The position numbers and the translations under genes were made by a program. DNA of 64,000 nt from JAPLJC01 sp052326585 (GTDB lineage Bacteria; Desulfobacterota; Desulfobaccia; Desulfobaccales; 0-14-0-80-60-11), in the NCBI GenBank assembly GCA_052326585.1, contig JBKQLU010000028.1, positions 1 through 64,000 on the forward strand. Direction: 5' to 3'. The notes beneath the pieces were generated by a model. The model was given only the letters and a program-made list of their open reading frames with translations, was not told the origin of the DNA and searched no databases. Within the stretch, counting starts at the first letter, position 1; every line of letters starts with the position of its first letter. Below are positions 41,485-50,856 of the stretch, one piece after another.

Positions 41485-41557
41485 AAAAGCCAAACCTGCC
41501 GCGAGGCGGGGACGGAAAGCCACGGGTCTCAATGGGGAGAAAGCCGGGTTGCCTGGA
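41485..41557 (+). promoter_or_regulatory. GEMM-I type cyclic-dinucleotide riboswitch (cGAMP-variant-like)
   Basis: The order is AAAGCCAAACC, a P1b stem CTGCC-GCGA-GGCGG, GGACGGAAAGCC, ACGGGTCTC, GGGGAGA, AAGCCGGGTTGCC. The GCGA loop, the GGAAAGCC instead of GCAAAGCC core and the short GGGTCTC/GAGA second helix resemble the Geobacter GEMM-Ib class that binds 3',3'-cGAMP. The specificity base could not be decided by eye, so the ligand may be cGAMP or cyclic-di-GMP. It lies in the leader of a PEP-CTERM-like gene. Confidence 0.75.
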
Positions 41558-41561
41558 AGAG

Positions 41562-41588
41562 GGCAATGCGGTTTTTTTATTGCCTTTT
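41562..41588 (+). terminator. Terminator/switch hairpin after the aptamer
   Basis: GGCAAT (41562-41567) can pair with ATTGCC (41579-41584), followed by TTTT. The same GGGCAA can instead pair with the aptamer's 3' TTGCC (41549-41553), so the two structures exclude each other. Confidence 0.5.
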
Positions 41589-41658
41589 CCAAAAATAGAC
41601 CAAATTTTTCAAGGGATGCGGCGTCATGTGAGCCCCGCAGCCCGGAGGAGGTGGGCCA

Positions 41659-42297
41659 TTGTCTAGAGCCTATTGTACCCTAGGTGGGCGCGTCATGTTT
41701 TTGGCGTTTCTGGCCGTGTTTGCTTGCGCCGTGCCCGCGCTGGCCTTCTCGGTGGACAATTATGAAACCTGGAATGTCAATGCCACTTTCGGGGGAGCGG
41801 GCGGCAGCTTGAGCGGATCTTTCGTGATCGACACAACGCAACTCCTGGAGGGGAACGCCTATGCGGTGAGCGGTGAGAACATCACGATCAGCGGGCCGGC
41901 CGTAACCGCCGCGGGCGGCGTCAGCCCGTTTGTTTTTTCGCCCACTAGTGTGGCGGTAGCGTTCATTGGCGGGACACCCGACCTGTACCTGTCAGCGGGC
42001 ACCTTGGCGGATGGCACCTATGTTACGGGCAGCACGGTGTACGAGATGGTGCTGGACGTCGTGGCCACACCCGGCGACAGGGCCGTCTTTGCTGGCACGG
42101 CGCCGCTGACCCTGACGTCGAGCTCTAATATCGAGACCATACTAAACTATGGCGAGGGGGACCAGGAAGACCCCACGATTCAGATATCGGCCGGTACCTT
42201 GGCGGCGGTGCCGCTGCCGCCGGCCGCGTTCCTGCTGGGAACTGGCCTCATGGCGCTGGCGTGGGCCCGCCGGCAAAAGCTTTTGGGAAATGGCTGA
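41659..42297 (+). CDS. PEP-CTERM-like (VPLPP) secreted protein
   Basis: I choose TTG 41659 because a very strong GGAGGAGG lies just upstream and it supplies the Arg residues of the signal peptide (MSRAYCTLGGRVMFLAFLAVFACAVPALA). The in-frame ATG 41695 would remove them. The mature part is a beta-rich, Gly/Thr/Ser-rich domain (DNYETWNVNATFGGAGGSLSG). The C-terminus VPLPPAAFLLGTGLMALAWARRQ is a VPLPP-type sorting signal: motif, TM helix, Arg cluster. Such proteins are processed by exosortase and tied to biofilm matrix. No exosortase is in the window. A riboswitch controls the transcript. Confidence 0.85.
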   Translation: MSRAYCTLGGRVMFLAFLAVFACAVPALAFSVDNYETWNVNATFGGAGGSLSGSFVIDTTQLLEGNAYAVSGENITISGPAVTAAGGVSPFVFSPTSVAVAFIGGTPDLYLSAGTLADGTYVTGSTVYEMVLDVVATPGDRAVFAGTAPLTLTSSSNIETILNYGEGDQEDPTIQISAGTLAAVPLPPAAFLLGTGLMALAWARRQKLLGNG

Positions 42298-42402
42298 ACG
42301 CACCGCCGGCTGCGCCTGCCAGCCGGATGCGGCCTGATGGGCCTGGCGTGATGAAGGAAGTTTAGGAAAAGTTAACCAGTCATTAGTCTTACCGCTAAAC
42401 CG

Positions 42403-42435
42403 AGGCAGGGTCAGCCATGGCCCTGCCTTTTCTGT
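42403..42435 (+). terminator. Intrinsic terminator after the PEP-CTERM gene
   Basis: AGGCAGGG (42403-42410) and CCCTGCCT (42421-42428) form a perfect 8-bp stem with a 10-nt loop, followed by a T-rich run. Confidence 0.8.
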
Positions 42436-42555
42436 TTCCAGTCTAGCCCGATTTACTTGCTATGATTCATCTGAAATTTTCCTTATTTTTCCCAAGCGAG
42501 GTGTCTTTGACCGACTGGGCGAACCGTCTAACTGCGCCCGCCTGCATAGCGCCGC

Positions 42556-43470
42556 TCATCTCTTGGCGTGTTTTATGAAAGTGCCCTCCTGGTATTCCTG
42601 GAAGGCGAGCTGCAATTCTTCCTGGGTATTCATGACAATGGGGCCGTACCAGGCTAGCGGCTCCCCGATGGGCCGGCCCGAGACCAGGAGAAAGCGTACA
42701 CTACTGGCGGGAGCGGCAACAACCACCTCGTCGCCAGCCCCATAAAGGACAATGGTCCGGTCGCCGCAGACGCAGCGCCGGTCGAAATCGAAATAGTTGG
42801 CTCCGATTACTTCGTGAGCGTAGGCATTGCGTTCCGGATCGAAGTAGCCTTCCCCCGCAATGACGTAGGCCAAGGCGGTGTGGCCGCGCTTCACGGGATG
42901 ATGGAACTCGCACCCGGCCGGCACCGACACGTCGAGATATTCCGGGTCGGTGACGATATCCTGGACCGGCCCCGCCACCCCGTTAATCCGGCCGCAAATG
43001 ACCTTCACCTTGACGCCCTGGGCCACGGAGACCTCGGGAATCTGGGCGCGCCTTACATCCCGGTAGCGGGGCTCCATCATCTTGTGGAGGGCTGGGAGGT
43101 TAGCCCAGAGCTGAAAGCCATACATGCGGCCCTGATCGTCCCCTTGAGGCATCTCCTGATGAACGATGCCGCTGCCGGCTGTCATCCACTGGACGTCCCC
43201 CGGGGTGACGACTCCACGGTTGTCCATGCTGTCCCCGTGGGCCACTTCCCCGGCCAGGACATAGGTGATGGTTTCGATCCCCCGGTGCGGATGCCAGGGG
43301 AAGCCCTTGAGATAGTCGGCCGGATCATCGCCGCGGAAATCGTCCAGGAGGAGAAAAGGGTCGAACTGAGGCACCTCCCGGTACCCGAAGGCACGGTGGA
43401 GGCGGACCCCGGCCCCTTCCAGGGTGGGCTTGCTCTGCCAGACTTTGTCGATTTTTCTGATCTTGGCCAT
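42556..43470 (-). CDS. Pirin family protein
   Basis: The product is 304 residues from ATG 43470, after GGAGGGCTGGC. It is a bicupin with the pirin iron-site signature FPWHPHRGIETITYVLAGEVAHGDSMDN and GIVHQEMPQ. The C-terminal cupin ends with LVSGRPIGEPLAWYGPIVMNTQEE. Pirins act as transcription cofactors or quercetinase-like dioxygenases. It is the last minus-strand gene of the large cluster, 239 nt after the Usp genes, so membership in that operon is uncertain. Confidence 0.93.
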   Translation of the reverse strand: MAKIRKIDKVWQSKPTLEGAGVRLHRAFGYREVPQFDPFLLLDDFRGDDPADYLKGFPWHPHRGIETITYVLAGEVAHGDSMDNRGVVTPGDVQWMTAGSGIVHQEMPQGDDQGRMYGFQLWANLPALHKMMEPRYRDVRRAQIPEVSVAQGVKVKVICGRINGVAGPVQDIVTDPEYLDVSVPAGCEFHHPVKRGHTALAYVIAGEGYFDPERNAYAHEVIGANYFDFDRRCVCGDRTIVLYGAGDEVVVAAPASSVRFLLVSGRPIGEPLAWYGPIVMNTQEELQLAFQEYQEGTFIKHAKR

Positions 43471-43709
43471 GCCAGCCCTCCGATAGGCAAAGGTTGGATT
43501 AGGCGGTAAAGCCTCCGTCAAGGCTCAGACTGCCGAGCAGCGCCGTCACGCGCCTCCGGCACGATCTGGCCGGCAGGGCGCCAGGTTCCATCAATGCCTG
43601 TGATTGGACTAGGCGGAAAGAGGTATTAAAGATGCCTATACGGTAAGAGCCAGGATCGTCATGTCAAGGGAACCGGCTCATTTGGGGAGGCGAAACCCGA
43701 AGACCGTCT

Positions 43710-44570
43710 TTACTTCTTCTTGACCACCAGGACCGGGCAGGGGGCCTGGCCGATAACCCGTTCGGCGGTGGAGCCCAGCAGCAGTCTGCGGAGGCCGGTG
43801 CGGCCGTGGCTTCCCAGGACTATGAGGTTAACTTGCTTGGTCTGGGCCATCTGCAGGATGACCTCGAAGGGGTGTCCGTAGGGCAGCACCGCGGCCGTAA
43901 GAGGCACCCCCCGCAGACGGGCTTCAGCCTCCATACGTTGCACTACCTGGTTGGCGGCCTTGACCTCGCCGCGGCTGGGGGCAACGGTAATGGCGGTCAA
44001 TTGGCTCTCCATCCTCTGGGTAATGCTCAGGGCCTCCTGCCAGGCCGCGACGCTGAAGGGCGAGTCGTCGACCGCGATCAGGACCCGCTTGAATTGCAGG
44101 ACCGCACCCTGGGGCACCACCAGGACGCTGAAGACACTGTGGCCGATGACCCGGGCGGTAACGCTGCCGAGGAGCAGCCTGGACAGGCCGGTGAGGCCGT
44201 GGCGGCCCATGACGATCCAGTCGGGCTGGACCGCCTCAGCTTCCTCCAGGATGCCTTCATAGGCGGAGGCGCTGGTGCGGATGCGGGGCTCCAGGTGCAC
44301 CCCCATCCCCGCGGCCTTCTCCTGCCAGGACTCCAGGCGGCTTCGCACCGCGGCTTCCTGAGCCGCCTGCAACTCCAGATTAACCATGGGCGGCGGCAGC
44401 AGGTCCGGGGACTGCATTTCATACAAGGGCATGAAGTTGAGCACCTGCAGAAGGAAGACCTGGCAGCCGGCGGCCTTGGCCAGGTCCAGGGCCGCGGTGA
44501 CCGCCCCCTGGCTGTCCGGGGACTCATCGGTGCACACCAGCAATTTCTGCAAATAGGCGGGACTGGCCAT
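43710..44570 (-). CDS. Tandem-domain universal stress protein (paralogue 1)
   Basis: The product is 286 residues from ATG 44570. Two Usp domains each carry the nucleotide-binding G-x2-G-x9-G-S/T motif: MGRHGLTGLSRLLLGS and GSHGRTGLRRLLLGS. It should bind ATP. It follows a second tandem Usp gene (44644-45489) in the same orientation, 73 nt apart, and both follow the PEP-synthase-like gene at 45577. Confidence 0.93.
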   Translation of the reverse strand: MASPAYLQKLLVCTDESPDSQGAVTAALDLAKAAGCQVFLLQVLNFMPLYEMQSPDLLPPPMVNLELQAAQEAAVRSRLESWQEKAAGMGVHLEPRIRTSASAYEGILEEAEAVQPDWIVMGRHGLTGLSRLLLGSVTARVIGHSVFSVLVVPQGAVLQFKRVLIAVDDSPFSVAAWQEALSITQRMESQLTAITVAPSRGEVKAANQVVQRMEAEARLRGVPLTAAVLPYGHPFEVILQMAQTKQVNLIVLGSHGRTGLRRLLLGSTAERVIGQAPCPVLVVKKK

Positions 44571-44643
44571 GTGGGACTCCGGATAAGTAAGTTTCGGTTT
44601 TCTCAATCTTTTCTTAACCCGGAAGACCGGGATTCGGAAAGCT

Positions 44644-45489
44644 TCATTTCTTCTTCACCACCAGGACCGGGCCATGAGACTGCCCGATGACCCGTTCGGT
44701 GACGCTGCCCATGAGCAGCCTCTTAAACCCGGTGCGGCCGTGGCTGCCCATGATAATCAGGTCCACCCCCTTTTCCAGGGCCACCTGGATGATGCCCTCG
44801 TCGGCCGCCACCCCCTGGGGCGAGATGCCCTGGAAGGAAACCCCTTCCCGGTTGGCCGCGGTCAGCATCCGGTGCAGGATTTCCCCGGTCTCGGGGACCT
44901 CTCCTTCCTCCCGGGCCACCGCCACCCCCAGGAGCTCGCTGCCGGCCCGGGCCGCCATGGCGATGGCCTCCAGCAGCGCCGCGTCGCTGTACGCAGAGCC
45001 GTCCGAAGCGATGAGCAACCGCTGGAAGGCCAGGGAGACGTCCCGGGGGACCACCAGGACGTTGATCGGACTCAAGCCGATGACCCGGGCGGTGATCGAG
45101 CCCATAAAGAGGCGCTCCATCGCGGTGCGGCCGTAGCGGCCGATGATGATGATCTGGGGTTGGAGCTTTTCGGCTTCGGCTACGATGGCGGCAAAGGGCG
45201 AGATGCAGTGGAGTATCCGGCACTCAAACTCTACTCCCAGCCGGGTAGCCGCGGCGGCGGTCGCCGCCTGCTGTGCCTCGATCTCCTCTTCCAGGCAGGC
45301 CCGCAGGTCCGGGGCCACCGCCTCGAATTCCGGGATGATCTTCACCACCTGCAGCACGAAGACCTTGCCCGCGCAAGCCCGGCCCAGGGCCAGGGCCTGA
45401 GTCACGGCGTGCTGCCCCTCCTCGGAGCCATCGGTGCAGGCCAGCAACCGCTCCCAGGGGCCGGGACACTTTAAGGAATTTTCCACCAT
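44644..45489 (-). CDS. Tandem-domain universal stress protein (paralogue 2)
   Basis: The product is 281 residues. Two Usp domains: RLLACTDGSEEGQHAVTQAL with IGRYGRTAMERLFMGS, and RLLIASDGSAYSDAALLEAI with GSHGRTGFKRLLMGS. Both end in the VIG...VLVV strand. It is closely related to its downstream neighbour, indicating tandem duplication. It starts 88 nt after the PEP-synthase-like gene and is probably co-transcribed with it. Confidence 0.93.
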   Translation of the reverse strand: MVENSLKCPGPWERLLACTDGSEEGQHAVTQALALGRACAGKVFVLQVVKIIPEFEAVAPDLRACLEEEIEAQQAATAAAATRLGVEFECRILHCISPFAAIVAEAEKLQPQIIIIGRYGRTAMERLFMGSITARVIGLSPINVLVVPRDVSLAFQRLLIASDGSAYSDAALLEAIAMAARAGSELLGVAVAREEGEVPETGEILHRMLTAANREGVSFQGISPQGVAADEGIIQVALEKGVDLIIMGSHGRTGFKRLLMGSVTERVIGQSHGPVLVVKKK

Positions 45490-45576
45490 GATGGGTGCGC
45501 CTCTTTAAGAATAAGATAAAGCCTCGGAGCTGGTTTAACCATAGGTTCTGCCAGGAAAATTTTCAAAAACCCGATT

Positions 45577-48177
45577 TTAGAGCTTTAGCGGCTCGCCTTC
45601 TCCGGGCTCCGTCTCTTCCTGATATCCGGGGCGCTCATAATAGCCGGCCAGGAAGCGCTGCGCCAAGACCGCGGGCCTGGAATCGTCCTTCATGAGCGTG
45701 TCCAATTGACGCCCGAAGGCCATCAGGCGCCCCAGCAGGTCCAGGTGTTCCTCGGTTTGCGCGGCTGGCATCCTGCGAAAACGGCCCCGGATGATGTCGG
45801 CGTCAATCTCCGTTTCAAAGCCCAGGTGTTCCAGGACCGTGGCAAGAAAGCGGACCAGCCGGATGCGGCGTCCATCGTCCGCGACGCCAGCCTTAAAGGT
45901 AAAGTGGATATAGTTGTCCGCCGGCACCTCGCCCAGGTAGCTGTCGACGCTCTGAAAATGGTGGCCCAGGCCACCGGCGAAGTTGGCGTAGTTGGCCCCG
46001 ACGATGGCGTAGGTCTTGTCCCCAAACTGCTCCAGGGGGCGGATAGCCGGCTGGCCTGAAACCTGCGGAACGCGGCCCGGGTCCACCGCCGGCCCGGCCC
46101 AGGTGATGTCAGGATGGCTGAGGCCCCGCCACAGGGCCCGCATGGGCCGGGAAACGATCTTATCCGGGGGCACCGGGGTTTCATGGTCGGCTAGGCCATC
46201 CCCCAGATCCACCAGGTACAGGTTGAGAGGCAGGCCGGTCTTGAGCTTCAAGGGCTTGAGGGCCGGTACCCGCGCCTCGGCCACCCGGGCCATGAGCCCG
46301 AACATCACCTGGATCGCCTCTTCATGGACGAAACGGCTAAGGTCCCGGTAGGTTTGGCAGTTTTCCGGGCGGAAGCTGGGGCTGCGACGGTCCACCAGGG
46401 TCAGGGAGGCGATGAGTTCCAACACCGCCTGGAACTTCTCCAGGACCGGCAGCGCCGGGGGTTTTGGGGCCCACTGCCACAGACGGCCCAGGAGTTCCTC
46501 CACTTTCCCCCGGTAAACCAGGCCGTGCCCGGCATCCACGGTCACCAGCTCGCCTTCGGGCAAGGCCTGGCCGGCCCCAGGCAGGTCCACCAGGCCGGGC
46601 ACCCCGTATTCCCGCGCCACCAGGGCCAGGTGGCCCGTGACCGAGCCCACTTCGGTGATCAGGGCGGCCAGCCGCGGCAGCGCCGGGGCCAGGGCCGGCG
46701 TGGCTAGGGGGGCCACCAGCACTGCACCCCGGGGCACCTGCGCGAGGTCGCCTCCTTGGGCAAGGTGAAATACCGGGCCGGCCGCCACTCCCCGGGAAGC
46801 GCTACGGCCGCCGGCCAGGAGCACCTCGGTGCCGGCCACCGGCGCCGGAGCCTCGGGCCGGGGCGAGGCTCCCGCCTCCTGCTGCTGTAAGCGCCGGGAC
46901 TGGATGACATGGAGCCGCCCTTCCCGGTCCTGGGCCCATTCCACCCCTTGGGGGCAGCCGAAGGCGCCTTCCAGGAGGCGGGCCAGTTTGGCCAGGCGCT
47001 CCAGATCGCCTTGCTCCAGGGCCGGGGCCGACTCCTGCTCCGGGGCCACTGGCAGCCGGGTGACTAGCCCCGCCAGCAGCGTCAGGCACTGCTCCTTGCG
47101 TCCCAAACGGGATTGCAGCAGCCGGCCGCTCTTTTTGGAGATAATGAATTCGTCGGCGCACACCAGGCCGCCCACCAGGTCGGCAGCCAACCCCCAAACG
47201 GCACTGATCAAGACCTGGTCCGGGTCGCAGCCTCCGGGATCGGTGGTAAACATCACCCCTGCGGTCCGGGCCTCCACCAGGCGCTGCACCAGCACCCCCA
47301 TGGCCGCCCTCGCTACCGAGAGGCCCTGGATCTTGAAATAGATCAAGGCTCTCTCCCCGAACTGGCTGGCCACCACCTGGCGCCAGCGCCGGGGCACCTC
47401 CTCCGGGGCTACGCCTAGAAAGCTGTCGTACTGCCCGGCAAAAGTGAGGCCCAGGTCTTCGCGGCCACCGCTGCTGCGCACCGCCAGCCGGGACTCCTGG
47501 CCCGCCGCCAACCTCTGTGATTCTTCCCGCAGGCCCTGCTCCAAGGCGGCGGGAATGGGTTGGGCCACCACCATGGCTTTGATCTCCCGGGAGGCCTCCG
47601 CCACCGCCGCCGGATCGGAGAAGTCCATGGCGGCCAGCCGGGCCCTGATCCGATCCGCCAGGGAGCCGCCGTCACCCTGCACCCGCTGCTCCATGAAGGC
47701 CCGATAGGCCGTGAGAGTGGCCACCACCCCGTCGGGCACCGGCAGTCCCAACTGGTTCTGGACCCGGGCCAGGTTGCCGGCCTTGCCGCCCAGGGCCGCC
47801 AGGAGTTCCGGGCCGGCCTGGTGCAGACGCACCAGCATGGGGCCGGCAACCGCAGGCTTTTCGTCCAGCCGCCGCTGGATGGCATCCCGGATGCGAAGCC
47901 GGGAGGCCTCCAACTCCGGCCCGCGCCCGCCGGACATGCCTTGCAGGGCGGCCACCAGCTCGGCAAATTTACCATCCAGGAGGTCGATCTGGAAACGCCA
48001 GAAGTTCAGGTCCAGCCCCTCAGGGGAGGATAGATTCTCCTCCAGGTCTCCCATCCGGGCCCTGATCTCGTTATTGAGGGTCAGAACCCGTTGAAAACCC
48101 TGCCAGATATCCTTCAGGGAAGGAGGCCGGGGGGTCCCCGCCTTCTTTTTCCGCCGTAAGAGGTTAATCGGGACCAT
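45577..48177 (-). CDS. PEP-synthase-like phosphohistidine protein A, no PEP-binding barrel
   Basis: The product is 866 residues. The order is an N-terminal helical segment (about 20-100), then an ATP-grasp domain (about 125-430: GGKAGNLARVQNQLGLPVPDG, LAVRSSGGREDLGLTFAGQ, TAGVMFTTDPGG, PQGVEWAQDREG). A swivelling domain has His516 in EVGSVTGHLALVAREYGVPGLV. A C-terminal region of about 270 residues (SRFVHEEAIQVMF, LPLNLYLVDLGDGL, DNYIHFTFKAG) follows. PpsA and Enzyme I continue into a PEP-binding barrel; I see none of its motifs. ATP-driven phosphorylation of the His is plausible, and the final acceptor is unknown. Usp genes follow it. Confidence 0.85.
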   Translation of the reverse strand: MVPINLLRRKKKAGTPRPPSLKDIWQGFQRVLTLNNEIRARMGDLEENLSSPEGLDLNFWRFQIDLLDGKFAELVAALQGMSGGRGPELEASRLRIRDAIQRRLDEKPAVAGPMLVRLHQAGPELLAALGGKAGNLARVQNQLGLPVPDGVVATLTAYRAFMEQRVQGDGGSLADRIRARLAAMDFSDPAAVAEASREIKAMVVAQPIPAALEQGLREESQRLAAGQESRLAVRSSGGREDLGLTFAGQYDSFLGVAPEEVPRRWRQVVASQFGERALIYFKIQGLSVARAAMGVLVQRLVEARTAGVMFTTDPGGCDPDQVLISAVWGLAADLVGGLVCADEFIISKKSGRLLQSRLGRKEQCLTLLAGLVTRLPVAPEQESAPALEQGDLERLAKLARLLEGAFGCPQGVEWAQDREGRLHVIQSRRLQQQEAGASPRPEAPAPVAGTEVLLAGGRSASRGVAAGPVFHLAQGGDLAQVPRGAVLVAPLATPALAPALPRLAALITEVGSVTGHLALVAREYGVPGLVDLPGAGQALPEGELVTVDAGHGLVYRGKVEELLGRLWQWAPKPPALPVLEKFQAVLELIASLTLVDRRSPSFRPENCQTYRDLSRFVHEEAIQVMFGLMARVAEARVPALKPLKLKTGLPLNLYLVDLGDGLADHETPVPPDKIVSRPMRALWRGLSHPDITWAGPAVDPGRVPQVSGQPAIRPLEQFGDKTYAIVGANYANFAGGLGHHFQSVDSYLGEVPADNYIHFTFKAGVADDGRRIRLVRFLATVLEHLGFETEIDADIIRGRFRRMPAAQTEEHLDLLGRLMAFGRQLDTLMKDDSRPAVLAQRFLAGYYERPGYQEETEPGEGEPLKL

Positions 48178-48612
48178 GAACTTTCCTGCCCAAAATTTCT
48201 AGCCGCGCTAATCTTTATCAGAAAATCTTTTCCCTGGTAGCCGCAGGCCTTTGCAGGCGCCGCCAGTGGCGCCGGTTTCAGCCGCGGCATCCAGGCCGAG
48301 CCCTGAGCCACTTGCCCTTACATTGCCGCCTCCCAGACCTGGCGGTGCGCACCACGCACCCTAGGCATTATTTTAACTATCTTAAAATTCTTACAAAACA
48401 GATAGACAAAAAATGGTTCCGGACAAATAAATTTTATGAACCGGGGCAAAATTGCCGATTAATCTCGAATTATCATTAGGTTGGACACAGGGGGGATTAC
48501 AGCAGGCGGCCAGAGGCAAAGCGGGGAGCGGTTTTCTGCGAGGCGGCGGGCCCGGCACCCGGCGCAGCCGTTGTCTTCTATGAGCCGGGCCAAGGCTGTA
48601 AATGCCGGTCCG
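48178..48612. other. Intergenic between phosphohistidine proteins A and B
   Basis: This contains a degenerate copy of the GTAGCCGCAGGC repeat (48238-48260) and an AT-rich stretch (48365-48480) suitable for a promoter of protein A. I could not pick clear hexamers. Confidence 0.45.
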
Positions 48613-50706
48613 CTAGGCGCCTCCGGGGGGCGGACCCGAATCGCGGTCCAAAGGAGTTGCCGGCCGGACCATTACGTGCTTTTTGAAAAAATCCTCGATA
48701 TAGCCATAGGTCAGCTCATCACCGGACATCACCATGTCCATCTGTTTGGTATAAACTTCCAGGCGCCCCAAGATTCCCAATTTTTCCAGCAGCGCCGGAA
48801 GCGGATCGCCGATCGCCATGCCGTCCAGCAAATCGCCTTTCAGGGTCACCGTAAAACCGAGCCGGGACAGAATCCCGCCGATCAGCTGCAGCCTTCGCAA
48901 CCGCCGCTCCAGGGCGGCGGCGCCCCCCTGGTAATGGAAACGGATGTAATTATCGTCCAGATTTTCCCCGACAAAGGCCTCGATAGTGGAGGCATGGTAG
49001 CCCAGACAGAGACTGAAATTCATATAATCCTTCGAAATCAGAGCGAAACTGACTTTCCGAAGTTGATCTTCGGCCCGGGGAGTGGTTGCGGTGACCCCGA
49101 TGACCGAAATAAACCCCTTGACATCCAGCGGGCGGGCCTTGGGCCAGGGGATCGACATCAAGCCGCTGAGAAAAGTGCGGAAGGGCAGCGATCTTACCGC
49201 CTCGAAATCAACCTTGGGGGTTTGCTCAGACAACCCGCCGCCGGCATCAATTACCAAAATTGGCACCATGCGCCCCGTTACGAGGCTGACCCCCTCTTTG
49301 AAGGTCACCTGGGCTCTGAGGCTGAGGGTGAACATTTCCCGCAGGCGGCGCTGTGCGGCGCAGAAGAGGATTTCGTGGAGGCTGCGGCAGGCATCAGGGG
49401 TGAGAGGCTCGTCTGGGGAAGCCGGCGCGGCCAGGGGAAACAGATAAGGGCCGAGTCCCTGGAGAATCCTTTTCGCCACCGGTTGCTGAGGGCTGGGACC
49501 GGGCTCTGCCTTGGAGAACGGAACCTCAGGGTCGGTGACGAAAACCATGAGGCTGCTTGCATCTACGCCAACCCAGGCGCCAGGCGGCACGAGGGCAAGG
49601 GCTCCATCCCCGCCATAGTGAAAAATCGTGGGCACCCGAGCCTCTCGGGCTAAAAAAGCCAGGTGGTTGCGGACCTCACCGGCGCCCACTACCAGGGCCG
49701 CAGCCTTGCTTAAGAGCGGCGCCAGAGAGAGTGCCGGCCGGTCAGCCAGTAGTACCGTCCCGGCAGGCACATTTTGGGGATCGGGTACCCGGTTGACATC
49801 AACGCGCAGGCTCGGTCCCGAGACCCGGCCAGGATAAATCTTCATCCCTCTGGAAATGAGCAGTTCCCCCGGATTTTCGGGCCTGGGAACTCCGGGCAAA
49901 GAAGGCTCGCCGATGCGGGCGCTCCTCAGGATAATAATTTCTCTATCCGGCCGCAGCCCCCAGACAACTCTCTGAGGACCAGGCAATCCCGAGGACAATA
50001 GTCCCACATATGCGGTTATAGTCCTGAGCTCTTCTTCCTGAAGGCATGGCAGGCTCTGGAGGGCTGCCGGTAAAGGTTCCCTTTTAAAGCCGTCCTGCTG
50101 GTTCCAGGTAAGCCAGGAGGCCTGGACGCCGGAATCTGCAGAAGATATCTGCGGCTCCTTTCCCGGGAAGACTTTATATCTCCACGGCCGCGCCTCAATC
50201 TCTCCCACCGCCGCCCCCCACCCCCACACTGCCTCGATAATGAACTGACCGGGAACCTCCGGTCCCTCAGCCGGATAAGACGTCCCACTGGCCGAGAACT
50301 CCACCCGAGGGAGCATCTGGCTTTCGAAGGGAAGAGAAAAGGTGGCGATTTCGAGGCCGAGGGCTTGAGATAGGGCCTCCCGCAGGTAATTTTCCCGGAC
50401 CGCAAAAATCTCCGCCAAGTCTTGGTCTTTCCCTTTGCTGAACTCGTTTAACCCGGAGACGGCACGGCGGGTATGGCAGAGAACGATTTCGATCTGGAAC
50501 TGGACATACGCCGGAGTAATATAGACGTCCTCCGCCAGGTCTGCCTGCAATTGCGCCAGGGTTCTGAGGGCGGCATTGCCTGCCGCGACAACGCCCATAT
50601 AACGCTGCACCTTGCGCTGATATTGTTCTCTGAGGCTCAGCGGCTTGGAGGCCGGCGGCTGGGAAGGACTTCTCCGGAATAATTGGCGCCAACTAGGCAA
50701 GGTCAC
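48613..50706 (-). CDS. PEP-synthase-like protein B, degenerate ATP-grasp
   Basis: The product is 697 residues from a GTG start. After the N-terminal helices (about 25-95) it lacks the first part of the ATP-grasp domain: no GGKxxNL block and no RSS...FAGQ block. It resumes near GQFIIEAVWGWGAAVGEIEA. The terminal block reads QRVVWGLRPDREIIILRSAR, where paralogues have DIEW...QSRP, so the metal-binding Glu is gone. The swivel His is kept (His348, GEVRNHLAFLAREARVPT), as is the C-terminal domain (DNYIRFHYQGGAAALERRLRR). It is probably unable to use ATP itself and may receive phosphate from a paralogue. Confidence 0.8.
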   Translation of the reverse strand: MTLPSWRQLFRRSPSQPPASKPLSLREQYQRKVQRYMGVVAAGNAALRTLAQLQADLAEDVYITPAYVQFQIEIVLCHTRRAVSGLNEFSKGKDQDLAEIFAVRENYLREALSQALGLEIATFSLPFESQMLPRVEFSASGTSYPAEGPEVPGQFIIEAVWGWGAAVGEIEARPWRYKVFPGKEPQISSADSGVQASWLTWNQQDGFKREPLPAALQSLPCLQEEELRTITAYVGLLSSGLPGPQRVVWGLRPDREIIILRSARIGEPSLPGVPRPENPGELLISRGMKIYPGRVSGPSLRVDVNRVPDPQNVPAGTVLLADRPALSLAPLLSKAAALVVGAGEVRNHLAFLAREARVPTIFHYGGDGALALVPPGAWVGVDASSLMVFVTDPEVPFSKAEPGPSPQQPVAKRILQGLGPYLFPLAAPASPDEPLTPDACRSLHEILFCAAQRRLREMFTLSLRAQVTFKEGVSLVTGRMVPILVIDAGGGLSEQTPKVDFEAVRSLPFRTFLSGLMSIPWPKARPLDVKGFISVIGVTATTPRAEDQLRKVSFALISKDYMNFSLCLGYHASTIEAFVGENLDDNYIRFHYQGGAAALERRLRRLQLIGGILSRLGFTVTLKGDLLDGMAIGDPLPALLEKLGILGRLEVYTKQMDMVMSGDELTYGYIEDFFKKHVMVRPATPLDRDSGPPPGGA

Positions 50707-50856
50707 ACTCCCGAGGCAAGGATGTGACAGGTAAGCGAAAGGTCAAGGGGACCGTCATTTTGAGACATATCATATGGAGAGGAAGCCGGCCAGAGGCACC
50801 TGCGGCAACTGGCCGCTGGCCGGGCGCTCCCCAGGAAGTTCATGGCGGTTCCCCGC

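Noticed and set aside
42447..42460. Sequence CCCGATTTAC resembling half of the shared cyclic-di-GMP-gene palindrome
   Set aside because: The left half (AATCAGG) is absent, and the site lies between convergent gene ends, not in a promoter.
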